From Terebella lapidaria (Eukaryota > Annelida > Polychaeta > Terebellida > Terebellidae): 64,000 nt of DNA. Positions 1 to 12,034 of the stretch are shown here, in pieces (the stretch's first letter is position 1; each line of letters begins with the position of its first letter). The stretch spans positions 992,001 to 1,056,000 of the forward strand of contig OX424564.1 of assembly GCA_949152475.1 (NCBI GenBank). Reading direction: 5' to 3'. The notes below the pieces were generated by a model. It did no database searches. It was given only the letters and a program-made list of their open reading frames with translations, and was not told where the DNA came from. A program made the position numbers and the translations under genes.

Positions 1-1207
1 TTCTACAACAAGGTAACACATTGGCTATACACACGAGAACTGCTAGTAAACAGACTGGTCAGTTCTACAACAAGGTAACACATCGGCGATACACACGAGA
101 ACCGCTAGTAAACAGACTGGTCAGTTCTACAACAAGGTAACACATTGGTGATACACACGAGAACCGCTAGTAAACAGACTAGTCAGTTCTACAACAAGGT
201 AACACATCGGTGATACACACGAGAACCGCTCATAAACAGACTGGTCAGTTCTACAACAAGGTAACACATCGGTGATACACACGAGAACCGCTAGTAAACA
301 GACTGGTCAGTTCTACAACAAGGTAGCACATCGGCGATACACACGAGAACCGCTAGTAAACAGACTGGTCAGTTCTACAACAAGGTAACACAGCGGTGAT
401 ACACACGAGAACCGCTAGTAAACAGACTGGTCAGTTCTACAACAAGGTAACACAGCGGTGATACACACGAGAACCGCTAGTAAACAGACTGGTCAGTTCT
501 ACAACAAGGTAACACATCAGCGATACACACGAAAACCGCTAGTAAACAGACTGGTCAGTTCTACAACAAGGTAACACATCGGCGATACACACGAGAACCG
601 CTCATAAACAGACTGGTCAGTTCTACAACAAGGTAACACATCGGCGATACACACGAAAACCGCTAGTAAACAGACTGGTCAGTTCTACAACAAGGTAACA
701 CATCGGTGATACACACGAGAACCGCTAGTAAACAGACTGGTCAGTTCTACAACAAGGTAACACATCGGCGATACACACGAGAACCGCTAGTAAACAGACT
801 GGTCAGTTCTACAGCAAGGTAACACATCGGTGAAACACATGAAAACCGCTAGTAAACAGACTGGTCAGTTCTACAACAAGGTAACACATCGGCGATACAC
901 ACGAGAACCGCTAGTAAACAGACTGGTCAGTTCTACAACAAGGTAACACATCGGTGATACACACGAGAACCGCTAGTAAACAGACTGGTCAGTTCTACAA
1001 CAAGGTAATACATCGGCGATACACACGAGAACCGCTAGTAAACAGACTGGTCAGTTCTACAACAAGGTAACACATCGGCGATACAGACTGGTCAGTTCTA
1101 CAACAAGGTAACACATCGGCGATACACACGAGAACCGCTAGTAAACAGACTGGTCAGTTGTACAACAAGGTAACACATCGGTGATACACACGAGAACCGC
1201 TAGTAAA
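1..1207. repeat. 62-bp minisatellite in an intron of the RBL-like gene
   Basis: About 19 head-to-tail copies of a 62-bp unit, each starting ttctacaacaaggtaacaca and ending with cagactggtcag. Copies differ by a few substitutions (tcggtgat/tcggcgat, ctagtaaa/ctcataaa), and one unit near 1085 is shortened. The array is cut by the left edge of the window, so its full length is unknown. It ends about 90 bp before the acceptor of the first visible RBL-like exon and is therefore most likely intronic. Confidence 0.95.
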
Positions 1208-1297
1208 CTTGTATAATGTATATCTCTCTACAGTAAATAGGGAAATGTAGATAATTTGAGGTTCATTGTCATGCTCAATATATTTTCTGTATTTCAG

Positions 1298-2128
1298 ATT
1301 TTTGTGGAAAAGATCAAGCAGTTTTCTCTGCGTTTCGGCACAGATGAAGAGGTGAGGTGTTTGCTGAGACAAGCAGATTCAAAAATAAAATCCACTGATC
1401 CATGTTGCTAGTGTGAACAGTAAATATATTCCATAGGACTCAGTATAAGGAACTATAATAAGTATCAAAAAAAACCTGACAATACTAACCCGAGTGTCAC
1501 CTGTTTACAGCGGGAGAAGCCAGTGTTGTCACCGTTGCCGCTAGCTCGCTGTCAGGCTCAGTCCCCTCGACGTATCTCCACAAAACACTCAGTGTTTGTG
1601 TCGCATCACGAGTCTAAAGACCTGAATCTAACCCCGACAACCAAACTGTTATACTGCTTCAACCGCAGCCCAGCAACAGTAAGAATCATCTATTGTAATA
1701 AAGGACTGTATAGATTTATGAGTTTTCCAGCTATCATGATCATGATGAAATGGGAAATAGATTTCATTATCTTAAAAATAAAGGCTTGAAGTAGCAATCG
1801 AATCATCCTGATCAACTGAATGTAGTAGTTACGTTTCAAAGTACTGTACATTCAAACATTAACCCATGTACACGTATGGATTTTTGTTGCGTTGGGATGT
1901 TCAAGTCTTGACGAGTTAGCGTTTCTGTTCCAGGACCTGCGAGCGATTAACAACATGCTGCGTATGAACGAGAAAGGACACCAGGCCAGTAAGCGCATCC
2001 TGGATGTGGATCCCAAGGAGTCCGCCGCCTCCAAGCGACTCTGTCTTAGCAGCAGCAGCCCCATGTTCCAACGCAAACTGCAGGAGCTCGTCAAGGAGAG
2101 AAAGGCGACCAATGGCGTCGACGGCTGA
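1298..2128 (+). CDS. RBL1: Retinoblastoma-like pocket protein (p107/p130 type), C-terminal exons only
   Basis: Three exons, all in phase 0: 1298-1351, 1511-1678 and 1934-2128 (stop TGA), bounded by ttcag/gtgagg, tacag/gtaaga and ttccag. They encode the last 138 residues. The first gives IFVEKIKQFSLRF, matching the end of pocket box B. The second carries Ser-Pro sites (LSPLPL, QSPRRIS, LTPTTKLLYCFNRSP), likely CDK targets. The third begins DLRAINNMLRM and ends with a basic stretch (ASKRLCLSS) and a helix, FQRKLQELVKER, as in the C-terminus of p107/p130. Family members bind E2F-DP and repress cell-cycle genes. The 5' part lies outside the window. p107 and p130 cannot be separated on this fragment, and many invertebrates have a single RBL gene, so the symbol is a family label. 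Confidence 0.85.
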
Positions 2129-3942
2129 GGGGCGTGTGTCAGGCCGGGGTCGGGGCGGTGTATCAGGCCGAGGCAGTTTGTCGCCATAACCACAGCATTG
2201 CTGCGTCCTGGGGATTCCTGTCATCTCGTTATGTATATGAACTTCAATATAAATATAAAACACATGAAAAGTCATTGGCCAGTCCTTGCTTGTCTTGTAT
2301 GTCCAGTAATTATACATGTATTCTTATTGCTTGGAAAACTTCCTAGAAATCTGACCACTGTCCGAGTGAGAACTCGGTCAGCGCTGTCAATTCCATTGTT
2401 GTGATTGTTAATCTCGCAGAAAATACACTTTGATTATTTTTGCATGCACTGAATATATTTAATTGTAACTTATGTGCTCATTGCATGAAATTCATTTTAA
2501 TTATTTAACTTCTTGTACATGTAATTGCGTTAATAATAACTTAACACGATTTAATATGCAAGTGCTATGTATCAATAATGTATTCCATAACTACACATGC
2601 ATTTAATACATCAATACTTGTGGTTGGTGAGAATTGGTCAAGCCGAAGTCGGTATCTTGGCTTTGCGTCTACGTGTCGTTTACGTGTCTTTTATATACCC
2701 ATACATTGTGCTATTGTTGTTAAGATTTTGACTAAGAAACGTGTGTTGTTGAAATTTCTTTGGCATTACTACAAATCATGAGTAATAATTTGAACTATCG
2801 ACTAGTCATAGGTGTATTTGGTATAAGATGACGACAACGTTCTGTTGTTATGGTTGTGTTAGCAACTCTAGCTACTGTGTAAGTAGTCCTGAGCGACTGA
2901 CCCACTCTTTCTGATCTGTTTTGTAGTTGTTTCTGTTGTGCCATGAGTGTAAATGTCCTGTGATTGTGTGCCCACGCAGCTTTCATGGAGAAATTAAATT
3001 TCTTTATCGTGGTACCTTCCAAAGGTATTTTATTTGGATTGTTTCTTTTATGGAATATGCCAAATTCGTTACTATTCGTCGATCCTTAATCCTAGCTTAA
3101 TAAACTCTTTTCGAAAAGCTTTTTGTTAGCTTCAATAATTCAGGGATATTGTTTTACTTGTGTTTTGAATCAGTTGTCACACAAAGGAGTCCAACACTGT
3201 CGTCTTTTCCAGACGTGTCACTTTAATTGTTGCTGAATGTTTGATAGCTTGCCAGCCTTTTGTATCAAGGTCAGTCTGGATCTCAATTTGTACGTAACGC
3301 ATTGATTCTTTTAGATTTATTTTGGTTTAATTCACAGTTTTATTATGTTTTTTTCCCGTTTTAGTTTGAAGGTTTTTTAAGAATCAATTCCAAGGATACT
3401 AGCTATGTGGAATGTACTTTAGAAATATTTACCTTTATCTCGAGGGTGGAAATATTGATATTTTTAGATGTAATATACAATTGTTGTATGTACAACAGGA
3501 AATATGCAGTTTTCGCTTGAACACATTACGATCATGAATCAATTTTTATGATCAAGTATACACACTATGTTATTATCTCAGTATAGAATTTTAATATCGA
3601 ACGTTCAACCCAAGAAGGACGTAGAATTGTATTTAATGATATGTTATAATCTCATTGTTGTTATGTATTTCGTGCTTGTCTTGTCCAAATGGAATGCTTG
3701 ATAAATTTTGTTGCAATTGTGCTGTGTATTTGTGTAAATAACTTGATAAATCTGGATAAAATGTCATTGCAAATAAAACAAAATCTGCTACATAACCATT
3801 TGTATGCATTGTTGGGAAAATGTGCTTGCCATGTCAGACGAGCCTCACTCGGGTTCTTGAAATCCTTGAAAAGTCCATGAAAACGAACTTGCATTTTACA
3901 GGTCCTTGAAGTCCTTGAAAATTTCAAAAATTTAGAGTAATT
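2129..3942 (+). other. 3' UTR and downstream flank of the RBL-like gene
   Basis: AT-rich sequence with no convincing coding exon. Candidate AATAAA polyadenylation signals lie at 3099-3104 and 3772-3777, so the 3' UTR could be about 1.0 or 1.6 kb. Which one is used cannot be decided from sequence. Confidence 0.4.
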
Positions 3943-6553
3943 AGGTTACCGGACCTATGGTCCGATAACCTATTGGCATGGCGTTGTGTTCGGCGTCGTC
4001 CATCCACATTTTGATCTTTAAAGTATACGATTGGATCTTTCTGAAATTTTGCACTAAAATACCTAAAAATATTTCAATAGGGGGTTATTCTTTTTATTTT
4101 TTTCAAAATGGCGGCCATTTTCTCAAAAACTGTTCAGACAGTTTTGAGATTTTTATTTCAAAAGATTGCTCCCACATACCTCTGTGATGTGTATGTTTCG
4201 TTGACCCTGAATCGCCGGTCTGCATGTAGCGGCCATTTTCATTTTCTCGACGGATCCCAAATAGCACTCTCTCATGTTGAATTCTCCTATGCGTTATAAT
4301 GGGACATAATATGCCTAATGTCTCACTTAATATTGAGATTAGAGACTAGGAATCAATTGTGCACATATAGGAAATGATATATGCTGATTATTGTCATGAC
4401 CTTGAATTTGACCTTTGACCTCATTTTCAAGGTCAGAGCACAAAATGGCTAATATCTCGCTTATTATCGACTTTACAACTTAAAAATCAATTATACGCAT
4501 ATAGGAAATGATATATTCACAGTGCCGAAACCGACTATGGTAACGCGCATTGCCATAATCGGAAATGGCGACAGGCACTTGTGGTTCGAATTTGCTCGTG
4601 AATTTATATGCATACAACGTGTATAAATCGAGGGTATCTTCGAAGTATACCGAAATCGATGCATGTAGATTAATCCCGATTATGTGTAATGGGTCACTTG
4701 GTGACATATTAGTGGAAACGGAGGGTGGACAATTGTCTCCTGACTAGGGTAACGCGAATGTCAGACTATGGTAATGTGATTTGTAGGAAATTTAATGACT
4801 ATGGTAATGCGATGGGTCTTTCGTACACAAAATCAATTATATTGTCAACATAACAATGATTTGAGGGGTAGAGTATGTGTTGAAAACTCTCGAATCATCT
4901 GTTATTTTATCGCATATCCATGTCAAAAAACATGTGCGATGTTATTACTGTACACAGGTCAGCAACTCCATCAAAGTCATTATTTCAGAGCTATGATACA
5001 CATGATGAGAAACGTCAAGATTACGATTGAAAGCAGGATCTGGCATGAAACCAAAACTGTTTTTTTTTTTTTTTACAAATCTGTGCACTTCCCCATCAAA
5101 TTGTCAGAAATATTGAGGAATTTCAAAAACGGGAGATAATGAAAGTTTGATTCAAGCTGCTGTCAGACTATGCGAATCAGTCGCAGCGACTCTGTTGCAC
5201 GCCAGTCGCATGCGATCTGGTCACCGCGACCGTCACTGGTCAGACTGCGTTCGAGTCGCATGCACATGTAAATTGACGATATTTGAGAGCGATTTGTAAA
5301 GAATCCGTAGGCCGACAGGTGTTTTTGGCGTGTAAACATGGATCACAATTAATGTAGGCTAAATCATACAACAGAAGTTACAGGAGGAGTGTGTGGGTCA
5401 TTCCTGTGGCACCCTTCATCTTGTTTTCTATCTAGGCATTTTATCTTATCAAGAACAAATCGTGTGAAAAAGGGAAATAAATGTGTTGTGATGGATTTTT
5501 TTTTCGTCTGGGTAAATACCAAAACCGGTATGTCGGCACTCACTGTGGGACCAAACTCTTTGGGCCTTTTGAGACTTTACATCCCAATTGTACTGCAAAT
5601 ATCCTACTATGTTACTCCATGATCTACTTTTTACACACTACATGTGAATGTCATTTTATCCGTCCAGCACATTTTTTTTTATCTCTGATCAATATACTGA
5701 GCAGTACGAGGAGTAGGGAACTTAGTTTGAGGCAACTTTCTTTCAAATGATGTGCGAGGGGCAAGAAGTGTCTCATTTTTTAAAAATATGTCAATATTTA
5801 CTGGTATATGTATATATGTTTTCTCCCTATTGTCCGAGGCTCCCTAATTGTCCTGAATTGTTTCTGTATTCAGGGCTGCAGTGACGTCGGAAAGTGACAG
5901 TGTTTTCATATTTACATGTATTGGAACATTGTCTGCAAACTGTCTTCACTCCATCTCGATCTTGTCATCAAATTACCAAGTGTCTGTATGTACCCGGGAC
6001 CATAGGCTTATTCTCATCATTGCAATTGGCTATAATTACATGCGACCCAGTGGTTGCTTTATCTCACAGTGTCAGCATGGGTTTCAGCACGGTACTACAT
6101 CCAGTATGTGCAGTTTTAAAGAAAAATTTGCACTGTAACGTGAAAAAGACATATATACACTGTAGTGTATATGTGAATATCGTATAAATTACTGTTCAAT
6201 TCTTGTGTTATATATATAATTTGCAAGTGGTGAATGCATTACCATAGTCGGCACTGTGCGTTACCATAGTCAATGCAGCCAGGTTAGAGCACAAAATGAC
6301 TAATATCTTGTTTATTATCGACTCTACAGGTTGGGAATAGGTTGTGTACATGTAGAAAATTATATATGCTGAGTATTCTTATGACCTTGAACTCGACCTT
6401 TGACCTTATTTTCAAGGTTGGAACACAACATGGCTAATATTTTGTTTGTTATCAACTTAACGGCTTGGGAATCAATTGTGAACATGAATGAATTAATATA
6501 TGGTGAATATTGTTATGACCTTGAATTTGACCTTTGACCTCATTTTTCCTTCA
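3943..6553 (+). mobile_element. Palindrome-ended repeat, copy a, interrupted by another element
   Basis: The repeat starts with an imperfect hairpin, GGTTACCGGACC-tat-GGTCCGATAACC (3944-3970), followed by attggcatggcg, then stretches with caaaatggcggccatttt and repeated gaccttgaatttgacct motifs. It runs to about 4515 and resumes at about 6280 (gagcacaaaatgactaatat). The intervening piece is described separately. No protein is encoded. Related copies occur at 7020, 12035, 27047, 32365, 42965 and 61385. The class is unassigned: the terminal hairpin and a CTAA-like end recall non-autonomous Helitrons, but this is not proven. Confidence 0.6.
4516..6280. mobile_element. Insertion with inverted subterminal GACTATGGTAA motifs
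   Basis: This segment separates two parts of the palindrome-ended repeat. Its left side has cagtgccgaaaccgactatg and further gactatggtaa(c/t)g motifs near 4532, 4762 and 4797. Its right side has the same words inverted (accatagtcggcactg and ttaccatagtcaatg, 6240-6275). This suggests a non-autonomous DNA transposon with subterminal repeats. No transposase is visible. The exact ends and target duplication could not be fixed. Confidence 0.45.
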
Positions 6554-6561
6554 TGATCAGC

Positions 6562-6805
6562 CAGTTCGGAAATGTTTCTAGGTCAGGTCAAGTGGTATAA
6601 ACAAAACGTTCATACGCGCTATGTTCAAGCGTGAGTGACGCGGTGAACTCGAAGTAAACAAAGTATTTAGTATTGTACAAGCGAAATCGAGTAATGTGTT
6701 GGTGACAGTGACTCGACAATGGTAGCGGGACAGCATGGATTGGCTATGTTTATACCACTTGACCCTGACCCAATTCCACTTACCTAACCTTACATTTCCG
6801 AACTC
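6562..6805. repeat. Short inverted repeat (about 40-bp arms)
   Basis: The left arm, cagttcggaaatg...gtcaagtggtataaac (6562-6602), is the reverse complement, with small gaps, of gtttataccacttgac...catttccgaactc (6747-6805). The spacer is about 145 bp. This is a small foldback of unknown class inside a repeat-rich stretch. Confidence 0.55.
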
Positions 6806-7019
6806 ACGTATGGGAGCTGTATGGAGTAAACTCGTGAAACACTTCAAGACAGACCTTAAATATTGGCAGTATCAAATGGGAAATCATATTGCAGTGTCAG
6901 TGGTTATCTTAAATTTCACCTTCAATGACCATGTCAATATGACAATTTGAATAAAAAATGTTATGGTTTAAAACTGAACATTTCTCTGGTAACCTCTCTT
7001 ATCCCTTGGGCTAATTTTT

Positions 7020-7910
7020 TTTAGGTTACCGAACCTATGGTCCGATAACCTATTGCCATGGCCTTACGTTCGTCCGTCGTTGTCATCCGTCCACATTTTT
7101 ATCTTCAAAGTTTATGGTCCAATCTTTCTGAAAATTTGGGAAAAGTTACCTTAAAATAATCCGAGAAGGTGTTTTTTTAATTTTTTAACTTTTTTTCAAA
7201 ATGGCAGCCATTTTCATCGAAAAACGGTCAATTTTGGACTTTGGCGGCCATTTACTCAAAAACTGTCTGATCAGATTTGAAATTTTTGTTTCAAAAGATT
7301 TCCGTTATGTACCTCTGTAATGTGTAGAAGTTTGGTTGCCCTTGAATCGCCGGTCTGCGTATGGCGTTTTTTACGGGAATTTTTGACGGGTTTTCAAAAA
7401 AGAAAATATTCAGCCCCCCCCCCCCCCCCAAAAAAAAAAAATCACCCTTTGAAAAACATTTTGGACCCTTTTTTTCTTCATAATGAGAGCTGCCAGAACT
7501 GTACTCGTAGAACCCTTGAAGATAGAGCTTGGCAGAAATTGGCACTTTCAAATGGGAAGTCATATATGGCGATTTGTGATGAAATGCTTGTAGATAGAGC
7601 TTAAGTTTGTGTATGAACATATAGGAAGTCATATATGGAACAACTGATAATGACCTTGAACTTGACCTCGATGACATGAGTGCTAAATGTCGGACGTAAA
7701 ATGTGTAAATTAGCCACTGATTCTCAAACACTTGCACATACAGGTTAGGATTGTGTATAAACTTACAAGAATACATGTATATAGGGCACATCTTTTGGTG
7801 ACCTTGAACTTGACCTTAAATGACCTTGAAGGCTAAATCTCAAAATCTTACCTGACCTGACATAAAACCAAAAATGTCCGTTAACCTAGCTTAGCCCTTG
7901 GGCTAATTTT
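7020..7910 (+). mobile_element. Palindrome-ended repeat, copy b (near full length)
   Basis: Starts with the hairpin aggttaccgaacctatggtc, passes through caaaatggcagccattttc and alternating tgaccttgaacttgacct words, and ends at ttagcccttgggctaatttt. At about 890 bp it is one of the most complete copies and defines the consensus ends. It abuts the left end of the decayed DIRS element. A C-run/A-run at 7414-7440 lies within it. Confidence 0.65.
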
Positions 7911-7986
7911 CCGTTCATTGCTATTACTCACCTCTAAACTACTACATGCTACTTTTCGAACCTGAGGATCGTTCTGGATAGAAAAT

Positions 7987-8846
7987 TCACGAGTACACGA
8001 TGCTCTGAGCCACGACCAGCGGTCCGAGCCTAAATCTGAGGGACTGGTTTTGCAGGTCGGCAGCATTGGCCAAGTAATACCCGATGAATGTTGTGGTCCA
8101 CATTCCGGCCCTTACGATATATTCTAGTGGAATATACGAACGGGACGCCAAAAGACATCGAGATGTGCCGGACTTGGCGTGACGATATTTTGTAGGTGCA
8201 ACGATCGTCAGCACCTGATTCTGTATAGCACCTGATTCTGTATAGACGGCTCGCACTGTCCTTTCACCAACTGGGAACGTGAAACTGGCGAAATATCCAA
8301 CTCTGTTAGGCTGATAAGAAATGAATACACATTTCCTATCTTCCTTGCTCGTTTTCATGCGATCGATGTAAATTCTGAGTGCACGCACAGGGCATAACAA
8401 AGCATCCGGCTCATTCTGTCTGACGTGCTCGACGTTAGACAGCAGCACGATTGAACTGAAAGCCTTCCCTCCCTCTACCGCAGCACGTGTTTTAGGCATA
8501 AAATCATGCACTGGGTAGAGAGAAACTGACCCATCATTCGAATATGCAACCCTTGTAAGGTCGACAGCAGCAATATCCGATCGTCCCCTCCCACTGGCTA
8601 ATACGACCAGAAAGAAGGTTCTCAAGGTTAACCGCTGTAGAGAAACATTCTGCAACGTCTCCCATGGGCTTTTGCGAGACAGTATAACACAAATGCCATG
8701 TCCCAATCCAGCAGTGACGGCACTCCCCGGGTACGTTGTGTCTTGAAGTACGCCAAGAGGTCAGAGAGGGTTCGTTTATTAGACAAATCAATGATCCACC
8801 TCGCACGAAACACATGCCCCATTAGGGACCTATATCCCACGAGCAT
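7987..8846 (-). pseudogene. Tyrosine recombinase remnant of the decayed DIRS element
   Basis: The longest piece (7987-8706, 239 codons) retains the recombinase fold: LASGRGRSDI with the first catalytic Arg, the family word LCPVRALRIYIDR and GYYLANAADL with the Tyr. Where intact relatives have a His-x-x-Arg box, this copy reads SGTSRCLLAS, so the catalytic His is gone. The 5' part of the domain continues in other frames up to about 8846. It is a dead copy of the integrase-substitute enzyme of DIRS elements. Confidence 0.7.
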
Positions 8847-8892
8847 TGACGGCTTCAGATTGAGCCTGTCAAACTGAAGTCTAGCATTGTAT

Positions 8893-9886
8893 TCACAGAG
8901 GCAGAGAGCGAATCCATGCGCCTTCCGTCACACCAACGTGTGAATATCTGGCCTTGTACGTTCTAGAAGAGGATTTCCGATTTTTCTTTGCGAGATGCTG
9001 AGACAACTGTCTAGAAAAACCTGCCTCCTGGAAGGATAACCAGATAGCCTCCACACGTGCATTATGAGTATGTGGGCAGAATCGTGAAATACGTCCCGTC
9101 CTAGCTGCTTGAGCAGTCGGTTGGAGACCGGTAGCACCCTTGGTACGTCGATCACCAGGGACAGTAACAGTGGAAACCATGCCTGCGTCGGCCAACATGG
9201 CGCCACCGACAGAATCTCGCAATGAGACCTGGTCACTTTGTGAAGCACTTCAGTGAGAAACCGGCATTGAAAGGCATCCACTGAGACATTTCTCTGACCT
9301 GGTACATGGTGTGCCCTGATGTACAGGCGATGCTGAAAGGCAAACCTGATCAGATGCTCAGCCTCCAAATAGAGTTCCCTTGACCGAGTTCTCCCCTGTT
9401 TGTTCACGTGTGCTACGGCTGTGCTGTTGTCCGTGAACACCAGTCAACTCGTCCCTGGCGGATTCAGAGGTCCCCAATGCACACCTCACCATTTGAAGCT
9501 CCAGGACATTGATATGCTGTCCTTGTTCCTGCACGTTCCACATGCCTGACAGTTCCTGCTCATCCTTGTGAGACGTTAGATGCATTCGTGAAGAACATCT
9601 GATTGGGCAGATACTCTGACAGTGGCATTCCCCTGTCCAAATTGACAGGATTGAGCCACCACCTCATAGCTCCCCTATGAGGGGCCTCCACTGCAAGGCC
9701 AGACACCAGTGTATGGGCCTGAGAAAGCATCTGCCGAACAGAAACTTGCTTCTCCATAGACGCCAGCACACCTATGATCGACAGAAACTGGCGTGCTGTT
9801 ATTGACGGTTGGCCCAAGACCTCCTCGATCGCCATCCTCGTCTTGAGAACTCTCTTCATGGGAGGAAGAGCTACTCCTCTCAACAA
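8893..9886 (-). pseudogene. RNase H and connection region remnant of the decayed DIRS element
   Basis: Fragments in several minus-strand frames. The RNase H stretch shows FTDNSTAVAHVNKQG and HVPGQRNVSVDAF, equivalent to the TDNS and D-x-x-SR words of intact DIRS RNase H. MRWWLNPVNLDRG (within 9560-9886) matches the connection region. NMHV-like pieces around 9.0 kb correspond to the domain after RNase H. Frame changes near 9360-9590 and 8930-9220 disrupt it. Confidence 0.65.
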
Positions 9887-10399
9887 ATCCTACTCAAGCC
9901 TGAGTGAGCTGAGACTTTTCCCAGTTTGGAATCCATCCTAGACTCGTGACCAAACTGAGGACGAACCTGGATTGCGCGATCGCCTGCGACAGGGAGTCGG
10001 CTACTATCAGCCAATCGTCGATATAATGATGGAACTGAATTCCTGCCATCCGACACCTGGGCATGATCAGGAACTGAGGTGACGTTTGACAGATCGAATA
10101 TGGGACGCCACCTGCCTGTCTTCTTCGGCACAAGGAAGATTAGAAAATAATATCCTCGTTCGTCCTTGAGCACCTCGATGGCCCTCTTTTCTATCAACTT
10201 TCTAGCAATGATATAATGGTGGAACTGAATTCCTGCCGTCCGACACCTGGCTGCCATAGCCCGTACGATCTGAGTGAGTACATGCGGGGTTGTGGTCACC
10301 CCCAAGGAAAGTAACCTGAATTGATATACTATACCCTTGAACGCAAATTACGGTGGTTTTAGAGTCTTCCATCGAAAGGTGAGACCCTCCGTTACCCAT
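9880..10399 (-). pseudogene. Scrambled reverse-transcriptase remnant of the decayed DIRS element
   Basis: FLVPKKTGRWRPIFDLSNV (N-terminal RT fingers) is followed within a few codons by the catalytic-centre word HHYIDDWLIVADS. The palm motif A region and LPFGL motif B between them are missing. A second copy of the piece before the YIDD box (CRTAGIQFHHYI, about 10200-10260) lies upstream of the fingers, preceded by TTTPHVLTQIV, which is normally motif B-adjacent. The order is therefore rearranged, with a local duplication. Confidence 0.65.
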
Positions 10400-11786
10400 G
10401 CCATGGTGCTGATGTCGGAGGCCGTGATGTCGCGCCAGTTCCTGGAAAATGGTGCTAGCCGATCCCTCACTAGAGAGCCCACAGAGCCTATGCTTTCCAG
10501 CAACAAGTCACTTCTTAGAGGACTTGCCCTTGCCCTTGCCTTAAGTGTGTGCCCAGGTGCATTATCATGCTCACCAGCCTGGAGCGCTCTGGACAAAACT
10601 TGGAGTGCTGCCAAGATGTGGGAACGATTCCCGTTTTCTACATCAGCCTCATCCACAAACTCCTGCACCAACGTGGTGAGGTGGTCCGCCAAAGAGAGCT
10701 GCCCCATCAGCTGATGGGACAGAGTCTGCAAAGTGAGCCAGGCGAGCCTTCTTCATATACGCAGACCAGACAACACCCTGCTTCCTGGAAAGCAGGTGGA
10801 GGTTCGGATCGTCGACCGGGTCGGATGTCTGACTGGCACCAGGCGTCTGCAATGCTCTGTATGTGTCAATAGATTACAGTCGAATGCGATGAGTAGGAAA
10901 TAATGACTCAAATCGAGTCATGTCCTTCTTTGCCGTCACCCCGGTATTGATTTTGTTCATGGCCTTTGTCAATGCGGGAGTCACAGGTACACGTACCGGT
11001 CAACGAACTGGCACTGACACAAACCATCCGGTTCGTTTGGAAGACACCGAAGCCTCAATAGGCAAGTCCATATGCCTTGCTATCGACTCCAGAGCCCAGC
11101 GCCCAGTTTGCCAGGATCGGTAGCCTCGTCCTCCGATGAGGAATGGTCCCGATCGTCACCACCACACCCCCTTTCCCGCACCCGATCGTTGGATCTGAAA
11201 GACCCGATTAAGGTTCTCGTGGACGACCCAGAGGGTCCGTCCTGAGAGGACGTGAGCCCACCTGGTCCCTGGTCGCACCATCAAATGACTAACACCAGGA
11301 TATACAGGATTTCGACCCATTGACCCCCAATCGCACACGATCAAGAGTATGATCAGAGAGCTGTGACTCTTGATCGAAAGAAGCTTTGCACAGCCAAGTT
11401 CACCATAACCTGAGTCAACCCTGAGGCGGGTTGACACAGGATGCAGCCTGTGTGGTTGGGGCAGAATCAGTTTCCATGGAGGATGGACGGTCTGGCACCA
11501 TTCCCGAAGAGCCTACCAACCTCAAGGTATCCCTTCGAGCCTGAGAGCTCTGGGGATTACCCTCCGTCGCCCGCACTAAGTCAGACGGGTGCCACGAACG
11601 ACACAGGTCACACCTCAGGTCTTCCATAGACACCGCACCATGATCCAAGCAGTCGAAGCATATGCTTCTCCCCTTGACGAAGGGTGATAAACCCGTACTG
11701 GAAACACACTCTCCAATCATGGGCAGTGCCCAAGGTAGACTGAGACGACATGGTTGATCACAATCACAGAGGGTAAAAGGAAACAA
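10337..11786 (-). pseudogene. Gag-like remnant of the decayed DIRS element
   Basis: 10348-10731 encodes a 127-residue helical piece resembling the central Gag region of the intact element. 11415-11786 encodes a Cys-rich N-terminal piece (CFDCLDHGA...LRCDLCRSWHP) like the zinc-binding start of DIRS Gag. Intervening frames are broken. The assignment rests on position and weak similarity. Confidence 0.5.
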
Positions 11787-12034
11787 GTGGCTGACAATGA
11801 AAAACCCGTACTGCGCTGAAAGAAAACCCTTGAACGTGGATACGGATACAGCTGTATAAACAAGTAGACCAAGCTACCAACTACAAATATATCCAAGTAA
11901 TAAACGACAGGTAGATGTAAACAACAGGTACATTATCTGATGATCGGTGGACGATAATAGGTGAACTGGCTATACGAATACTGACGTAACTAGCAGTATC
12001 AAAATATCGTCATGATACTTGTCCACAATAGACA

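Noticed and set aside
1..1207. CRISPR-like regularly spaced repeat
   Set aside because: The whole 62-bp unit is repeated with no unique spacers, and the context is an intron of an animal gene.
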